Shown here piece by piece: positions 1 to 10,941 of a stretch of 64,000 bases of DNA (the first letter of the stretch is position 1; every line of letters starts with the position of its first letter). The DNA is from Pseudoscleropodium purum. Lineage: Eukaryota; Streptophyta; Bryopsida; Hypnales; Brachytheciaceae. The DNA lies in the NCBI GenBank assembly GCA_963969395.1, contig OZ017803.1:12276001-12340000 (forward strand). Reading direction: 5' to 3'. The notes beneath the pieces are model-generated. The model was not told where the DNA came from, made no database searches, and saw only the letters and a program-made list of their open reading frames with translations. The position numbers were made by a program, and so were the translations under genes.

Positions 1-2148
1 GCAATTTGCCTTGATGCTAACATGATAATTGGTTTTAGCTAGTGTAGAACTTGGTCTCTCTAAACTTAACAATTGATTTTTTGATGATGTAGTAGTTAGT
101 CTCAACTAATGTGGTAGTTAGTTTTTGATGATGTGGTGGTCTTTTATAATATGGAAGTTGGTATTTATTGACAAGGCACACTCACAAGGAAATTCATCCT
201 CTATAGCCTAATCAACAAAATTATACTAAAAAGTGTCCAAATTAAAACATCCTAACCAACCCTACTTATTAAGTCAACTATACAACAACTATCAATTGGA
301 ATACACATCAATTTATCTAGAAGTGCATTCATCTTTTATATTGGATGAAAGCTAGCTATGGCAATTTTTAGTTTGTGAATATTAGAGATAGGGATTTGGA
401 GAAAAGGGGATTTAGGAATAGGTCTAAGATTATTTAGAGGATTTAAGGATATTAAGAGATTTTATACAAAGCATTTCTATAGCAAATTCCCCATGCTATT
501 ACAAACCTATTTGCAAATCTTCAAGACATCTTTTGGTGAACCCAATGCAAATAGTTTGTAGTAGTAGTACTTGTTTTGTATTTTATTTGAGCCATAAGAG
601 ATCATAATGGACCAAGGGGTATTCCACTTGGCATGTTGGATGATGGCATGATGAGAATGTTTGAGGCATTCACCTAATTTATGAGGTATGAACAAGTTGA
701 GCAATAAAGGAAAGCATTGACAACCAAAGCAAGGCATTATATTGCTAATAAGATGTATTAATTTGATGGACCAAATATTTCAAAGCATATTTGGTTTTAT
801 ACAAGAGATATAGAGTTGCATAGGGTCTCAAAGTATGACAAATTGTCTACTAATGACATAAGACTTAGTTCATCTTCATCCCCTAAGGCCTTCAAATCCT
901 TACAATTAGCAAGTAGTTGTTACCACTTGGTACAAGAAGTAGTGAATCTAATCCATACATTCTAGACATAAATACCTCCTTGACTATCTCATTTTAAAAC
1001 TATTGACAAACATACCAAAAAGGATGAAGAAGAAAACTTAACTCTTGTGTGGTGTACAATTGAATTTTTATCACAAGGTTAATTTCTAACTTCTCAAAAT
1101 ACACTCTCAATTCCAATTTCTACTCTACTAATTGAAGTTGCATGAAAGAATCATTGTAGTATCTTGAAAGCATTGTGAATATTATAAGGCATCACATCTC
1201 TTGGTAGATGCACCATTATGTGAATGTTTTATTCACCCTTAATGATGCACCGAGTACAATTGGATTCTATCTGTTTTTGATGTCAAATTCCTATGGGTGC
1301 CTAGACATCATCTAGTTAAGACTTCTAAGCAATATGCAACCTTTAATTTTTCTATATCTTGAAGTATCTAAATGCAAACTCTAACCCTAAAATCTCCTAA
1401 AGTTTGTAGTTCTAGACTTTTAGCTAGTTTGGGCCAATCATATGAATCAATGTGCCCAAATTTTGGTCCTCAAGAGAAAAAATAATCCAATAAATATATC
1501 AACTATCCTAATTTGTAGAGCATCTCATGCCCTTTCCAAAAAGCTAAAACACATTCTAAATGGACACTGCTACTAGAAGTTATCAATGGATGAAATTTTC
1601 TCTAAACTTTCCTATACAACATCATCCAAATCTAAGACTAAATTTCAGCTTAGATTATATCCGTCAATATTAATGTATTAACTAATTATGAGTCAGTTCT
1701 ATAATCCTTAAAAGATATCCTAATTGATTTTGACTTTAAAATATTCCTTATTTGTCTTCAAAAGATTCTAATTAATTATCTTTTTGTCACTTATGACTTT
1801 AGATTTTTCCTCTAAAATCACTATTTCAGGTTTATAATATTTTTATTTTCCAAGAATTAAAATTACCTTTCTAAAAAGCTAAGATACCTATATATTGAAC
1901 TTTCCTAGTGAAAGTTATAGACAAATGAAGTTTGATCACTAGTCAATATTCTAAAACTTTATCCAGTAATTCCTACTAATTAAAACTATCAAATTAACTT
2001 TTCATTGAATTTTTACTTCAAAATTTAATCTAAATTTCCAATGTATTCCATTTAGATTTTCCTTCGATGATTTTATTATTTTTTCATCCATTCTTACTAC
2101 TAAACTTCATTCAAGCATAACTTCTTTAATTTTTATCTATTTTAAAGT
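1..2148. other. AT-rich intergenic DNA, no gene seen
   Basis: No open frame here has codon character or a recognisable domain. Around 70-140 there is a short degenerate run of GATGATGTGGT/TAGTTAG words. The rest is AT-rich, with no TIR or LTR pair that I could see. Confidence 0.6.
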
Positions 2149-3898
2149 TTAACACGTAAAGTTTCTTGAATATATTTCCACCAAATTAATCTAAAATTTC
2201 CATTTCTAGTACAAGTACCAAATTTTAGCAAGAAAACATTCTTGGACACATGTAATTGTAGGATCTTGTAGAACACTAGTTTGAAAAGACATCAAAAAAA
2301 TTTCAAAATTTTTCATTGTTTGGCTTGCAAGATATTAATGTTTGAATTGACAAAAATTCTTTTTTTACCCTACAAAAACTAGGTAATTGTACTTCAAAAG
2401 GTCACATTTGTATGAAAAATTTTCCATGTTGTTAGTGCTTCTTTAAATTCATTCTTCAAGGCAAGTTAGTTACATGTTTGAAAAATTTGAGATCATTTGG
2501 AATTTTACAACATATAGGAAAAAATAGTAATTCGAAAGAAGTAGAGAATGATTCAAAATACTAAATTTGCAAGAATTAAGCTATGGAATTAAAAATACCA
2601 ATCCTAATGGTTGGTGTGTTTTTATAAACAATCTATATCCTATGATTTCATTTTTTTCAAAAATCTTGAAAATTGAGTTAAATAAAGGACTTCAAAGTTT
2701 ATTTTAGAGTAGAAAATCTATAACTATCTCTTGAGAATTGTTAGGCAATCTATTTCCTCCCCCTTAAAAGTAAAAAAAACAATAGCTGTTGAATGAGATT
2801 AAAAAACCTAAAGACCACCCTCCGCCATCATATGATGTTAATTAAGAAAAAAAATTTCATTGAAGTCACACCAACCGGGCAATCTAAAAAGAAAACAATA
2901 ATTCCTTTTGAAAAGTCAAGAGTAGTGTGATTTGATTGTGCAACATATGTATGTAATAGTGACAATAAAACTTTGTTTATGCTTCTTCATATAGATATAA
3001 AATATTTAAATCAAATTCTTCCAATGTCCAAATTAATTTATTTCATTGATTTATGAATTATACATTATGATTGACTTTAAATGATGTAATTAGTTATAGA
3101 GAAATAATTGCATCTAAATTTATTGAAGGATGTAATTTAATTTTTGTACAATTAATTTCTAGAATATAAATTCAAACATATTCATTGTAGAGAATGAGTT
3201 CAAATAAATTCATTTGAGAGAATGAATTCAAAGTAATTCAATTTAGAGAATGAATTTAAACTGTATTTCATTTCATAGAAGGAAACAAAGAAAGAGAAGG
3301 AGACATGAGATTGAAGAAAATATGTTGAAGAGATTAGGGTTTAGGATTCAATGTACCAATTTTACATGAAATTTAGGACTTGTTGCGTGAAGAAAGCAAT
3401 TGAAGAGGAAGGAAGTGAATTCGGAGATTGAGTGTTTCAATAAATTGAAATTTTGTTCAATGGCTACATGCCATGTGTACAAAAATTATTCACTGACTAC
3501 CCTACTATTAGGCTTGTACATGGTTTATCACTATCTACTCAAAAGACAACCTATTTGTAAACTAAAATTCCTCATAATTTTTATATCATTAATCAAAATG
3601 GAATGATTCAAAGCTTTCCACATATGTATAAATCTAGAAAATCAATTTCAAATTTTTTCTTGACAAAAAAAGTATTTTCTAAAAATTCTAATTAGATTGT
3701 TTAAGTTATGAAATAAACTACATATCATGTAATAATTTATTAATCATGTATTCAAAAGCTATAAAAAATTTTGAGCCTTAAAAAAAATTTAGTTCACATA
3801 TTTCATGAAAATTTCAAAGAAAAAAGAAATTCCATTCATAATGACCTACACCAAATTTCTATGTTACTAAAAACAGAGTTGAGTCCTTTTGGGATTAA
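2149..3898 (+). mobile_element. TTAA-flanked repeat element, copy a, interrupted
   Basis: This is a member of a dispersed AT-rich family seen at least five times in the window (also 13395-14337, 34361-36371, from 37455, and 63709 to the end). The better copies start TTAA-YCCCTAAAG and end with the inverse. Here the left end follows TTAA at 2149-2152 and is degenerate; the right end reads ...GGGA then TTAA at 3895-3898. The body matches the other copies at about 2210-2730 and 3560-3890. About 830 bp in between (2732-3560) is absent from the intact copy at 13.4 kb and is probably a later insertion. No transposase is encoded. The TTAA target is inferred from the family pattern. Confidence 0.5.
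3170..3290. repeat. Degenerate ~30-bp tandem repeat
   Basis: About four imperfect units each contain TTCATTT/GAGAGAATGAATTCAAA-like words. The array lies inside the sequence that interrupts element copy a. Confidence 0.6.
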
Positions 3899-4521
3899 TA
3901 AGTGTTGGAATCAAAATAATGTTCTATCCTTTTGCACTATGCTTGTAATTTTCTGATAATATCCATATTCCTCCATTGTCTTTGATTAAATTGGATTTGG
4001 GCTTATAATTTAAATAAAAAAGATTATAAATAAATTACAATTCTAAACTATTTTTTATATGTTCTATTTCCTTTAATATCACTATAACAAACCTATATTT
4101 TATTTGAAGGATTTTTTTGGACATCCAATATAACAATTATATTTTTATATCAACAATTACATCCAATTTAAGACATCCAATTTAACTTGTCTAATTCATG
4201 TTCATGTTAAATTGAACATCATTGTTGAAATAAAAATATGGTTGTTATATTGGATGTCCATGAAAAATCAATCAAAGAAAATGTAGGTTCTTTATAGTGT
4301 ATTCTCTCCCTATTTTTTCTATTCTTTTATTTGTATTTTTTATGATTTTTTGAATAAACTATAAGTCTTCAAAGTATAACCTTTGATATCTACTACAACT
4401 AAAAACTATTAAGAATCAAATTAAATGAAAAGAAATGGCTTCATAACTACTACTAAGCATCTAATTAAACCTTTTAGGATCTAATCTAATCAACTATAAG
4501 TGTTGGAATCAAAATAATGTT
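3898..4521. repeat. 26-bp perfect direct repeat flanking a MITE
   Basis: The same 26 bases, containing GTGTTGGAATCAAAATAATG, occur at 3898-3923 and 4496-4521. The palindromic CACTA MITE lies between the two copies. The right end of element copy a abuts the first copy. Confidence 0.7.
4077..4302. mobile_element. Palindromic CACTA-type MITE (220 bp)
   Basis: The element spans 4080-4299. It starts CACTATAACAAACCTA and its right end, read inverted, starts CACTATAAAGAACCTAC. The two halves are inverted copies of each other over most of their length, with shared words such as GGACATCCAATATAACAA. The flanks are TAT on both sides (4077-4079 and 4300-4302), which fits the 3-bp duplication and CACTA termini of the CACTA superfamily. 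There is no coding capacity, so it would depend on a transposase supplied elsewhere. Confidence 0.8.
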
Positions 4522-4835
4522 AAAATATTTTTTTGTCAAGCTTAAATTATGGATTCAAACTATTCTACTAACTTCACTTAATTGCACTTGAAATCCTTCT
4601 TCTCTTTCAAGTTTAAACCCTTATTACAATTTGTAGTGTGTTGTATCATTTTCTTGTATTTTTTTTGTATTTTCAATCTTCTTTTTAATCCTTGAAAGTT
4701 GCAATTGACTTTCTTGCTTCTTAAACTAAATTGCCCAACACTCATCTAGCTCAAAAAATTGATTAGTTTTATTTATAAAAAAACAATTATTGATTTTTCT
4801 TTTTCCATTCAAAGGATTGAATTTAGTAACTACTT
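4303..4835. other. AT-rich spacer before the retrotransposon
   Basis: No gene is seen. The bases just left of the LTR (about 4812-4840, GGATTGAATTTAGTAACTAC) resemble the bases just right of the 3' LTR (about 11576-11605). The element seems to have landed in or beside a short local duplication. Confidence 0.5.
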
Positions 4836-4840
4836 GCATG

Positions 4841-5468
4841 TGTCACGGACGTGCCATACCGGGCCTTATCCAGTAGTTTCGTCCCTAATAGAGTCTCCAC
4901 TGCCTTTGCAACAAGGATGTCTCTTAAGAACCTTCTCAAAAGCGGTGGCCTAGTGTACAAGTTGTTTCGAATGATTCTAATAGATTCCAATAGTCTTCAT
5001 TAGTTTCTATTTGTTTCCGGAAGCTTCCATAAGCTTCCGGAAGGTTCTACTTAGTTCTACTTGTTTTTGGAAGCTTCTACAAGCTTCCGGAAGGTTCCAT
5101 TTGGTTCCACTAGTTCCCGGAAGCTTCTACAAGCTTCTAGAAGGTTCCACTAGATCCTCCTAGTTTCCGGAAGCTTCCGGAAAGACCTACGGATAATCCC
5201 AAAGGTTTCCAAGGCCTTATTCCGGAAGGTTCCTTAGTCTAGTATAAATAGAGAGTTGAGGGCCATTGTCCCTCACTCTCTTCAACACCAGTTGTACCCA
5301 GTCATTTCTTGACTTCATGTTATCAATACATCTTCTAATTTTCTCATCTTGAAACACGTTTTGAGTCATGTGTGAGGAATCCCCTCACTTCTAGCTTGTT
5401 CTTGTCTCTGTTTGAGGTATCCCCTCAATTCTGATCTTGGTTCCGTCCAAGAGTTGCCGTCCGCAACA
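4841..5468 (+). repeat. 5' LTR
   Basis: Starts TGTCACGG and ends CCGCAACA. U3 holds repeated TTCCGGAAGC blocks, and a TATAAATA box lies at 5243-5250. Compared with the 3' LTR it carries one extra 20-bp unit near 5018-5040 and lacks one near 5180, so the two LTRs have the same length. Confidence 0.95.
5015..5250 (+). promoter_or_regulatory. Heat-shock-element array and TATA box of the LTR promoter
   Basis: The heat-shock-factor consensus is alternating TTC and GAA blocks separated by 2 bp. Such runs occur at 5015-5047 (six modules, one written TAA), 5070-5097 and 5120-5147 (six modules each, one written CAA), 5165-5182 (four perfect modules) and 5220-5232 (three perfect modules). The last ends ten bases before TATAAATA at 5243. 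The number of modules and their exact 5-bp phasing are visible directly; heat activation is inferred from the known consensus. Confidence 0.75.
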
Positions 5469-5866
5469 GTTTGACGAGAGTGCATCTTTCTCTAGTTCTT
5501 TTTGATATCAAAGTCTACTCTTGCAAGATAGAGCGTGGATTACCCCTCTTCTTCAAGGAGTTGTGACGCCTTAGAGGTTGTGGATTACCCACTTCTAAGC
5601 TGATATTTTCTTTTTAGCCAGTCTTCATGAGAGTTAGTACATGGACTTGAATCGTCTTCCTATTTCTACAACTCCAATTACTTTAGAAGTACGTTTTCTA
5701 TTCAGGTCAAAGGCCGAACTAAGAGATATCATCATTCGAGAGCGAGGCGAAGAATTCTACTTGAATTTTTTGAGATCTTCACTTCCTGTAGTCATCCCAA
5801 GAGTACACGACGCAAAGATTTGTTACTTCATCTACTTGTAAGCCTTCAAGAAGTGCTTTATCCGAG
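5469..5866 (+). other. Retrotransposon leader with small upstream ORF
   Basis: This is the untranslated leader between LTR and gag. It contains paired GTGGATTACC words (about 5535 and 5580) that recur in the leader of the related relic at 48.07-48.26 kb. A 66-codon frame (5641-5841) opens with ATG in a frame different from gag and matches nothing I recognise. It may be an upstream ORF or chance. Confidence 0.55.
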
Positions 5867-6850
5867 ATGCGTGACGTTTCTGCTATCCAGATGAACGACG
5901 TCTTGGCCATGTTGCAACAGTTGCAGCAAGAAAACGCCAATTTGCGAAATACTTTGGAACAACTTCAAGTTGCCCACGCTCCAGTCCATATTTCGGCACC
6001 AGCGACAAATCCAATTCCGTCGGCGTCAAAGGAGCCTCGAGTAAGTTTGCCAGACAAGTTCGATGGGAACTGAGCAAAATTTCGAGACTTTGTGAATCAA
6101 ATTTAGCTTGTTTTTCGCCTTCAACCCCAAAGATATTCAACCGCAGAAATACAAGTTGGGCTCATTGGAACCTTGCTTATCGGAACTGCGTTATCGTGGT
6201 TCTCGCCATTGTTGGAAAAAAATTCTCCACTTTTGGCAAACCTCGATCAATTCTTAGAAGAATTCAATAATACTTTTGGAGAAAATGATCGAGCCCTCAT
6301 AGCAACAACAAAACTTCGAACTCTACAACAACGATCACGTGCAGCCTCAACATACGCTGCAGAATTTCGACAACTCGCTTGTGACGTAGAGTGGGACGAT
6401 AACGCTCTCATCAGCGTGTTTCGATGGGGACTGCGTGACGATGTAAAAGACTTGCTATTGAACTTGCCCAGACCGACCACTCTATCTGAGGCCGTGACTC
6501 AAGCAGTTAATTGCGATAATCGACTGTTTGAGCGCCGACAAGAGCGCCGATCAACACCTGGATTCTATCGAGCAGAGTATGCAGCTCCAACTCGCCAAAC
6601 ATCTTCAAGTGTGTCAATGCCAGAGCCCATGCAAATCGACGCCTCAAGAGTCAAGAGATTGACTCAAGAAGAAAAAGATCGACGTCGAAAGGAAGACTTG
6701 TGCATGTATTGTGGAGGAAAGAACCACCACGCACACAACTGTCCTGCGAAGGTTGCAGTTCCAAAGCCGCACAAATTTCGATACACCTCAAGCACTTCCG
6801 AGCCGAGATGCGAAGAAATGGACTCGGGAAACGACATCAGCCAGCCATAG
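5867..6850 (+). pseudogene. gag: Gag of the chromovirus, two in-frame stops
   Basis: This encodes the capsid/nucleocapsid protein that would package the element RNA. The frame opens at ATG 5867 with a short coiled-coil-like stretch (LQQLQQENANLRNTLEQLQ). It runs through a retrotransposon gag domain (frame from 6107, with core words such as ALSWFSPLLE and AEFRQLACD) and ends in one zinc knuckle of the form CX2CX4HX4C (CMYCGGKNHHAHNC, near 6700-6745). TGA at 6071-6073 and TAG at 6104-6106 break the frame; both are explicable as single C-to-T changes. The gag stop at 6848-6850 overlaps the pol frame by about 150 bp, with pol in the -1 frame. As written, full-length Gag cannot be made without readthrough. 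Confidence 0.85.
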
Positions 6851-9800
6851 TAGGGACCGTGCGGCTGGCAGATATTGTCAAGTCATCAGGTCCTATCCTA
6901 TCCTCTGAAGCCTCTCCATGTTTTGATATTCCACTTAAAATAGATTTTTATCCGCATATCATAAAGGTCAAAGCCTTGCTAGATTCCGGAGCCTCTGCCT
7001 GTTTTATTGATAAAGACTTTGTAGAACAACATAACCTTCCCGTAATTCTTAAAAAATATCCTATTGCAGTAGAAGTTATCGATGGTAGACCCTTGATCTC
7101 GGGAGATGTCACACACGAGACTAAACCCTTAGACATCAGCCTAGAAGGACATCAAAGCACCGTTGTTTTCAACGTCATCAGTTCCCTTTCTAATCCTCTC
7201 ATTTTAGGCCTTTCTTGGCTAGATAGAAATAATCCTGATATAGATTGGAATAAGCGAAAGCTAACGTTCCAAACTACACCTAGATATCATGTAGTTGCCC
7301 CAAAACTTTATTCACATCAAGTACAAGGGACCAAGGCTAAAACACCATTGATGGTCGGAGCCCGAGCTTTTATGAGAGCTGCAAAGAAGGGGAATACGTT
7401 TGTAGTGTATACAATTCCGACGCCTCAACCCTTTCAAGAATCAACCGAGTTACCAGTACAATATGAGCAATATCGGGACGTATTTGAGAAGAAGAACGCC
7501 AATACGCTTCCTCAACATCGACCGTATGATTGTGGCATCGAACTACAAGAAGGTGCGCAACCGCCATTTGGCCCAATCTACGGTCTCTCCCAAAACGAAC
7601 TTGCTGCGTTGCGAGATTACCTAGACGAAAATCTTGCAAAGAATTTTATTCGGCACTCCAAATCACCGGCAGGAGCTCCTATCTTATTTGTGAAGAAAAA
7701 AGATGGGTCCCTTCGAATGTACGTGGATTATCGTGGACTGAACAAAGTCACGATCAAGAATCGGTATCCATTATCGCTCATCTCCGGACTTCTCGATCAA
7801 CTTGGCCAGGCAAAAATCTATACCAAGATTGATCTTCGCGGAGCGTACAACTTAGTACGCATCAAAGAAGGTGACAAATGGAAGACTGCATTTCGAACAA
7901 GGTATGGACATTTTGAATACAATGTCATGCCATTCGGTCTTACCAATACACCTGCTATCTTTCAACATTTGATGAACGATATCTTTCGTGAATTCTTGGA
8001 CGATTTTGTGGTTTGCTACCTTGATGATATTCTCATCTACTCGAAGGAAGAAGAGGACCACAAAAAACACGTTCAATTAGTGTTGGAAAAGCTGCGCAAC
8101 GCTGGACTATACGCCAAGCTCGAGAAGTGCATTTTCCACCAACCCCAAGTCGAGTTCTTGGGCTACATTGTTTCTGGAGAGGGTCTGTCCATGGACCCAA
8201 AGAAGATCCAGACGGTGACCGAGTGGAAGAGACCGGCAACCATTCGAGACGTTCAATGTTTCTTGGGATTCGCAAACTTCTATCGAATCTTCATCCAGAA
8301 CTATTCCAAGATTGCTGCTTCGTTGACTCGATTGACTTGCAAAGACAAGCTTGAGTGGAGTACGGAAGCAGGCCAAGCATTTGAAACTTTGAAGAAGGCA
8401 TTTACAACGGCGCCTATCTTGACACATTCTGACTTTCAAAAGTCGTTCTTCCTAGAAACGGATGCTTCTGATTTTGCCCTTGGAGTGGTCCTCTCGCAAT
8501 CTAGCAAAGACGGACTCCTCCATCCTGTCGCATTCCATTCACGAAAGTTCACTGCCGTGAAGATCAATTACAAAATCCACGACAAGGAACTCTTAGCTAT
8601 TGTTGATTCATTCCAAGAGTGGCGACATTTCCTCGAAGGAGCTCAACATCCGGTTACAGTCTATACCGACCACAAGAACCTCGAGTATTTCATGTCTGCT
8701 AAGGTGTTGAATCGACGACAAGCCCGTTGGAGTATATCGCTTTCGCGCTTCAACTTTGTCATCACCTACCGCCCCGGTTCCCAGCAAATTCGGTCTGACG
8801 CTCTTTCTCGACGAGCGTATCTTGCACCCAAAGAGGGAGACACAGCTTACGATCAGCAACGGTCTACTCTAATCAAGCCCGAACAACTCCAGCTCAAGGC
8901 TATGCGTACCACAACTTCGGTAGATACATCGTTTCTCCAAGAAATCCGAGTGAGTTTGCAATCTGATCCTTTGGCCTTGAAACTCAAGAACAATGCTGGT
9001 AATCCTAGCCTTGGAGAAATCCCAAGAATGGACTCTCAAATTCCTGATTCAGAGGTTGTAGATTTGGAATCTCCGAACCAACCTACGTCTAGTCCGCAGA
9101 TCCGTAGATCATATGGAGGTGAGACACTCCGAGATGATTATGATCCAAGATTCCAGTTCCAAAATGGGCTGCTATATTATCAAGGATTGCTTTATGTCCC
9201 TGAAGGCCCATGTCGGCTCCGAGTGCTCCAATCCCGACACGATTTTCCATCGGCGGGACATTTTGGTTATAACAAGACCATGGAGCTCGTATCTCGGGAT
9301 TTCTGGTGGCCCCAAATGTGGAAGGCCGTTAAAAAATACGTCACGACATGTGACACTTGTTCAAGGTCCAAGATTCCTCGTCATCGGCCATACGGACTAC
9401 TTCAACCATTGCCAATTCCTGAGAAGCCATGGGCATCCATATCCATGGACTTCATAGTGGATCTTCCGCCGTCCAAGACCTTTGATTTTATTTTTGTTGT
9501 TGTCGACCGGTTCACCAAGATGGCGCACTTTATTCCGTGTCACAAGACAGTTACCGGCGAAGACACAACAAAACTCTTTGTAGACAATGTCTATATAATC
9601 CATGGCTTACCCGCCGATATTATCTCTGATCGTGGGATGCAATTCACATCCAAGTTTTGGCAATCCTTGTTCAAAATCCTAGGGGTAGAGATCAAATTGT
9701 CTTCAGCATACCATCCTCAGAGCGACGGACAAACCGAGCGCGTCAACAAAGTGTTGGAGCAGTACTTGCGCTGCACCATCAATTACCATCAAGATAATTG

Positions 9801-10017
9801 GACGGACTTATTGCCACTGGCGGAGTTTGCATACAACAATACATTGCAAGGGTCTACCCGACAGACGCCTTTCTTTGCAAATTACGGCCATCATCCAAAG
9901 TTTGATCAATTCAATCTCAACATCTCAGAGAATCCAGCTGCTACAGATCTTGTTACCCGACTATCTGATATCCAGAAGCAGATGAAAGAAAAACTTCTTG
10001 AAGCCCAGGAGCATTAG
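6700..10017 (+). CDS. pol: Pol polyprotein (PR-RT-RNase H-IN) of the chromovirus
   Basis: This is one open frame of 1105 codons in the -1 frame relative to gag, so it is probably reached by frameshifting; the listed start lies inside the overlap and is not a known initiation site. Protease: LLDSGASACFID with the catalytic DSG at residues 95-97. Reverse transcriptase: about residues 290-530, with YLDD at 440-443. RNase H: about 585-705 (ETDASDFALG, YTDHKNLEYF). Integrase: an HHCC zinc module from about 847 (HDFPSAGHFGYNK, then CDTCSRSK) and a catalytic triad at D917, D977 and E1013, which gives the expected 35-residue D-E spacing. TAG at 10015 stops the frame before the integrase C-terminal and chromodomain part, which continues in the same frame at 10018-10497. 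All core catalytic motifs are otherwise intact. Confidence 0.93.
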   Translation: MHVLWRKEPPRTQLSCEGCSSKAAQISIHLKHFRAEMRRNGLGKRHQPAIVGTVRLADIVKSSGPILSSEASPCFDIPLKIDFYPHIIKVKALLDSGASACFIDKDFVEQHNLPVILKKYPIAVEVIDGRPLISGDVTHETKPLDISLEGHQSTVVFNVISSLSNPLILGLSWLDRNNPDIDWNKRKLTFQTTPRYHVVAPKLYSHQVQGTKAKTPLMVGARAFMRAAKKGNTFVVYTIPTPQPFQESTELPVQYEQYRDVFEKKNANTLPQHRPYDCGIELQEGAQPPFGPIYGLSQNELAALRDYLDENLAKNFIRHSKSPAGAPILFVKKKDGSLRMYVDYRGLNKVTIKNRYPLSLISGLLDQLGQAKIYTKIDLRGAYNLVRIKEGDKWKTAFRTRYGHFEYNVMPFGLTNTPAIFQHLMNDIFREFLDDFVVCYLDDILIYSKEEEDHKKHVQLVLEKLRNAGLYAKLEKCIFHQPQVEFLGYIVSGEGLSMDPKKIQTVTEWKRPATIRDVQCFLGFANFYRIFIQNYSKIAASLTRLTCKDKLEWSTEAGQAFETLKKAFTTAPILTHSDFQKSFFLETDASDFALGVVLSQSSKDGLLHPVAFHSRKFTAVKINYKIHDKELLAIVDSFQEWRHFLEGAQHPVTVYTDHKNLEYFMSAKVLNRRQARWSISLSRFNFVITYRPGSQQIRSDALSRRAYLAPKEGDTAYDQQRSTLIKPEQLQLKAMRTTTSVDTSFLQEIRVSLQSDPLALKLKNNAGNPSLGEIPRMDSQIPDSEVVDLESPNQPTSSPQIRRSYGGETLRDDYDPRFQFQNGLLYYQGLLYVPEGPCRLRVLQSRHDFPSAGHFGYNKTMELVSRDFWWPQMWKAVKKYVTTCDTCSRSKIPRHRPYGLLQPLPIPEKPWASISMDFIVDLPPSKTFDFIFVVVDRFTKMAHFIPCHKTVTGEDTTKLFVDNVYIIHGLPADIISDRGMQFTSKFWQSLFKILGVEIKLSSAYHPQSDGQTERVNKVLEQYLRCTINYHQDNWTDLLPLAEFAYNNTLQGSTRQTPFFANYGHHPKFDQFNLNISENPAATDLVTRLSDIQKQMKEKLLEAQEH

Positions 10018-10497
10018 AAAACCAATGCAGATAAGTCTCGCAAGTAACATCCTTTGATTTCTACTGGAGACAAGGTTTGGCTGCTCTGTCGAAATTTAAA
10101 GACTCAACGGCCATCTGACAAACTTGACTACCGCCGCCTAGGGCCGTTTTCAGTCGCCAAACAAATCAACAAGGTGGCTTATCGATTGGAGCTACCTCCT
10201 TTTATGAAGATTCATCCCGTATTTCACGTCTTTCTCCTCGAGCCCTACAAAGAATCAACACTGTCAGGAAGGATTCAAGAATCTCCGCCTCCAATTGAAA
10301 TCGAAGGTGAAGAGGAATTTGAAGTTTCAGAGATTCTTGAGTCCCGCATCCATCGACGACGACTTGAATATCTTGTGCATTGGCAAGGCTACAAAGTCAG
10401 CGAAAGAACATGGGAGCCTGCCTCTAATCTCAATAACGCCTCTGAAATGATTCAAGAATTTCATCGGCAGTATCCGCAAAAACCAAGGAGCTTTTGA
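10018..10497 (+). pseudogene. Integrase C-terminal region and chromodomain, cut off from pol
   Basis: This continues the pol frame after the stops TAG 10015 and TAA 10045, which a CAG and a CAA codon would have supplied. The readable frame from 10054 holds the GPF/Y-type integrase tail (LDYRRLGPFSVAKQINKVAY, then HPVFHVFLLEPY). It then reaches a chromodomain at about 10318-10480 with the expected core EYLVHWQGY and TWEPASNL. Chromodomains of this family bind methylated histone H3 and steer integration into heterochromatin. With the two stops the encoded integrase would lack its targeting domain. Confidence 0.88.
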
Positions 10498-10929
10498 GTT
10501 TAATGCGTCTGGACCAACACCAACACCAAGTTCTACAAGATTTTTCTTGGTGCTGGTGCAAATGCAGAGACTTTGAACTAAAACGGTGGTGGTATCGACG
10601 AGGTAACAATATACTAGCTCAGTTTTGAGGGGACAGGCCTTCGAACTTACGTTGGCCGAAAAAGTCGATAACATCGTAATCACCACCTCGCCGATGTCTC
10701 ATGTTGTCATTCACACGGCCTTATACTTTAGTTTAGCAGCGCTACTATTTCTTACCGCCGTCGGATTCGCCGCCATTCGCCGCCTTTTTGCCGCCAACAT
10801 TTTGTCTAACGGTATTCTGTATACCGAACATTCTTTTCTTTTGTCGCAGTCACGTGAAGTCCCACGTGACTATTCTCTTTTCTATTCATGCTATTGGCCC
10901 ACAGGTGAACTCGTGGAACTCGTTCCTTG
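10498..10929 (+). other. Region between pol and the purine tract, with an open frame encoding one hydrophobic segment
   Basis: This is an unusually long spacer for a chromovirus. A frame with its first ATG at 10694 runs 78 codons to 10930 and includes a strongly hydrophobic stretch near its start (ALYFSLAALLFLTAVGFAAI). A second purine-rich patch TTTTGAGGGGACAGG lies at about 10623-10637. No homology is recognised. The frame may be chance, or a remnant of an extra 3' ORF. Confidence 0.4.
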
Positions 10930-10941
10930 AAGGGGGGGTGA
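10930..10941 (+). other. Polypurine tract
   Basis: AAGGGGGGGTGA lies directly before the TG of the 3' LTR, the position and composition expected for the plus-strand primer of reverse transcription. Confidence 0.85.

Noticed and set aside
5469..5530. tRNA primer-binding site after the 5' LTR
   Set aside because: The sequence after CCGCAACA does not match the usual initiator-Met complement or another tRNA end that I can recognise, so no site is annotated.
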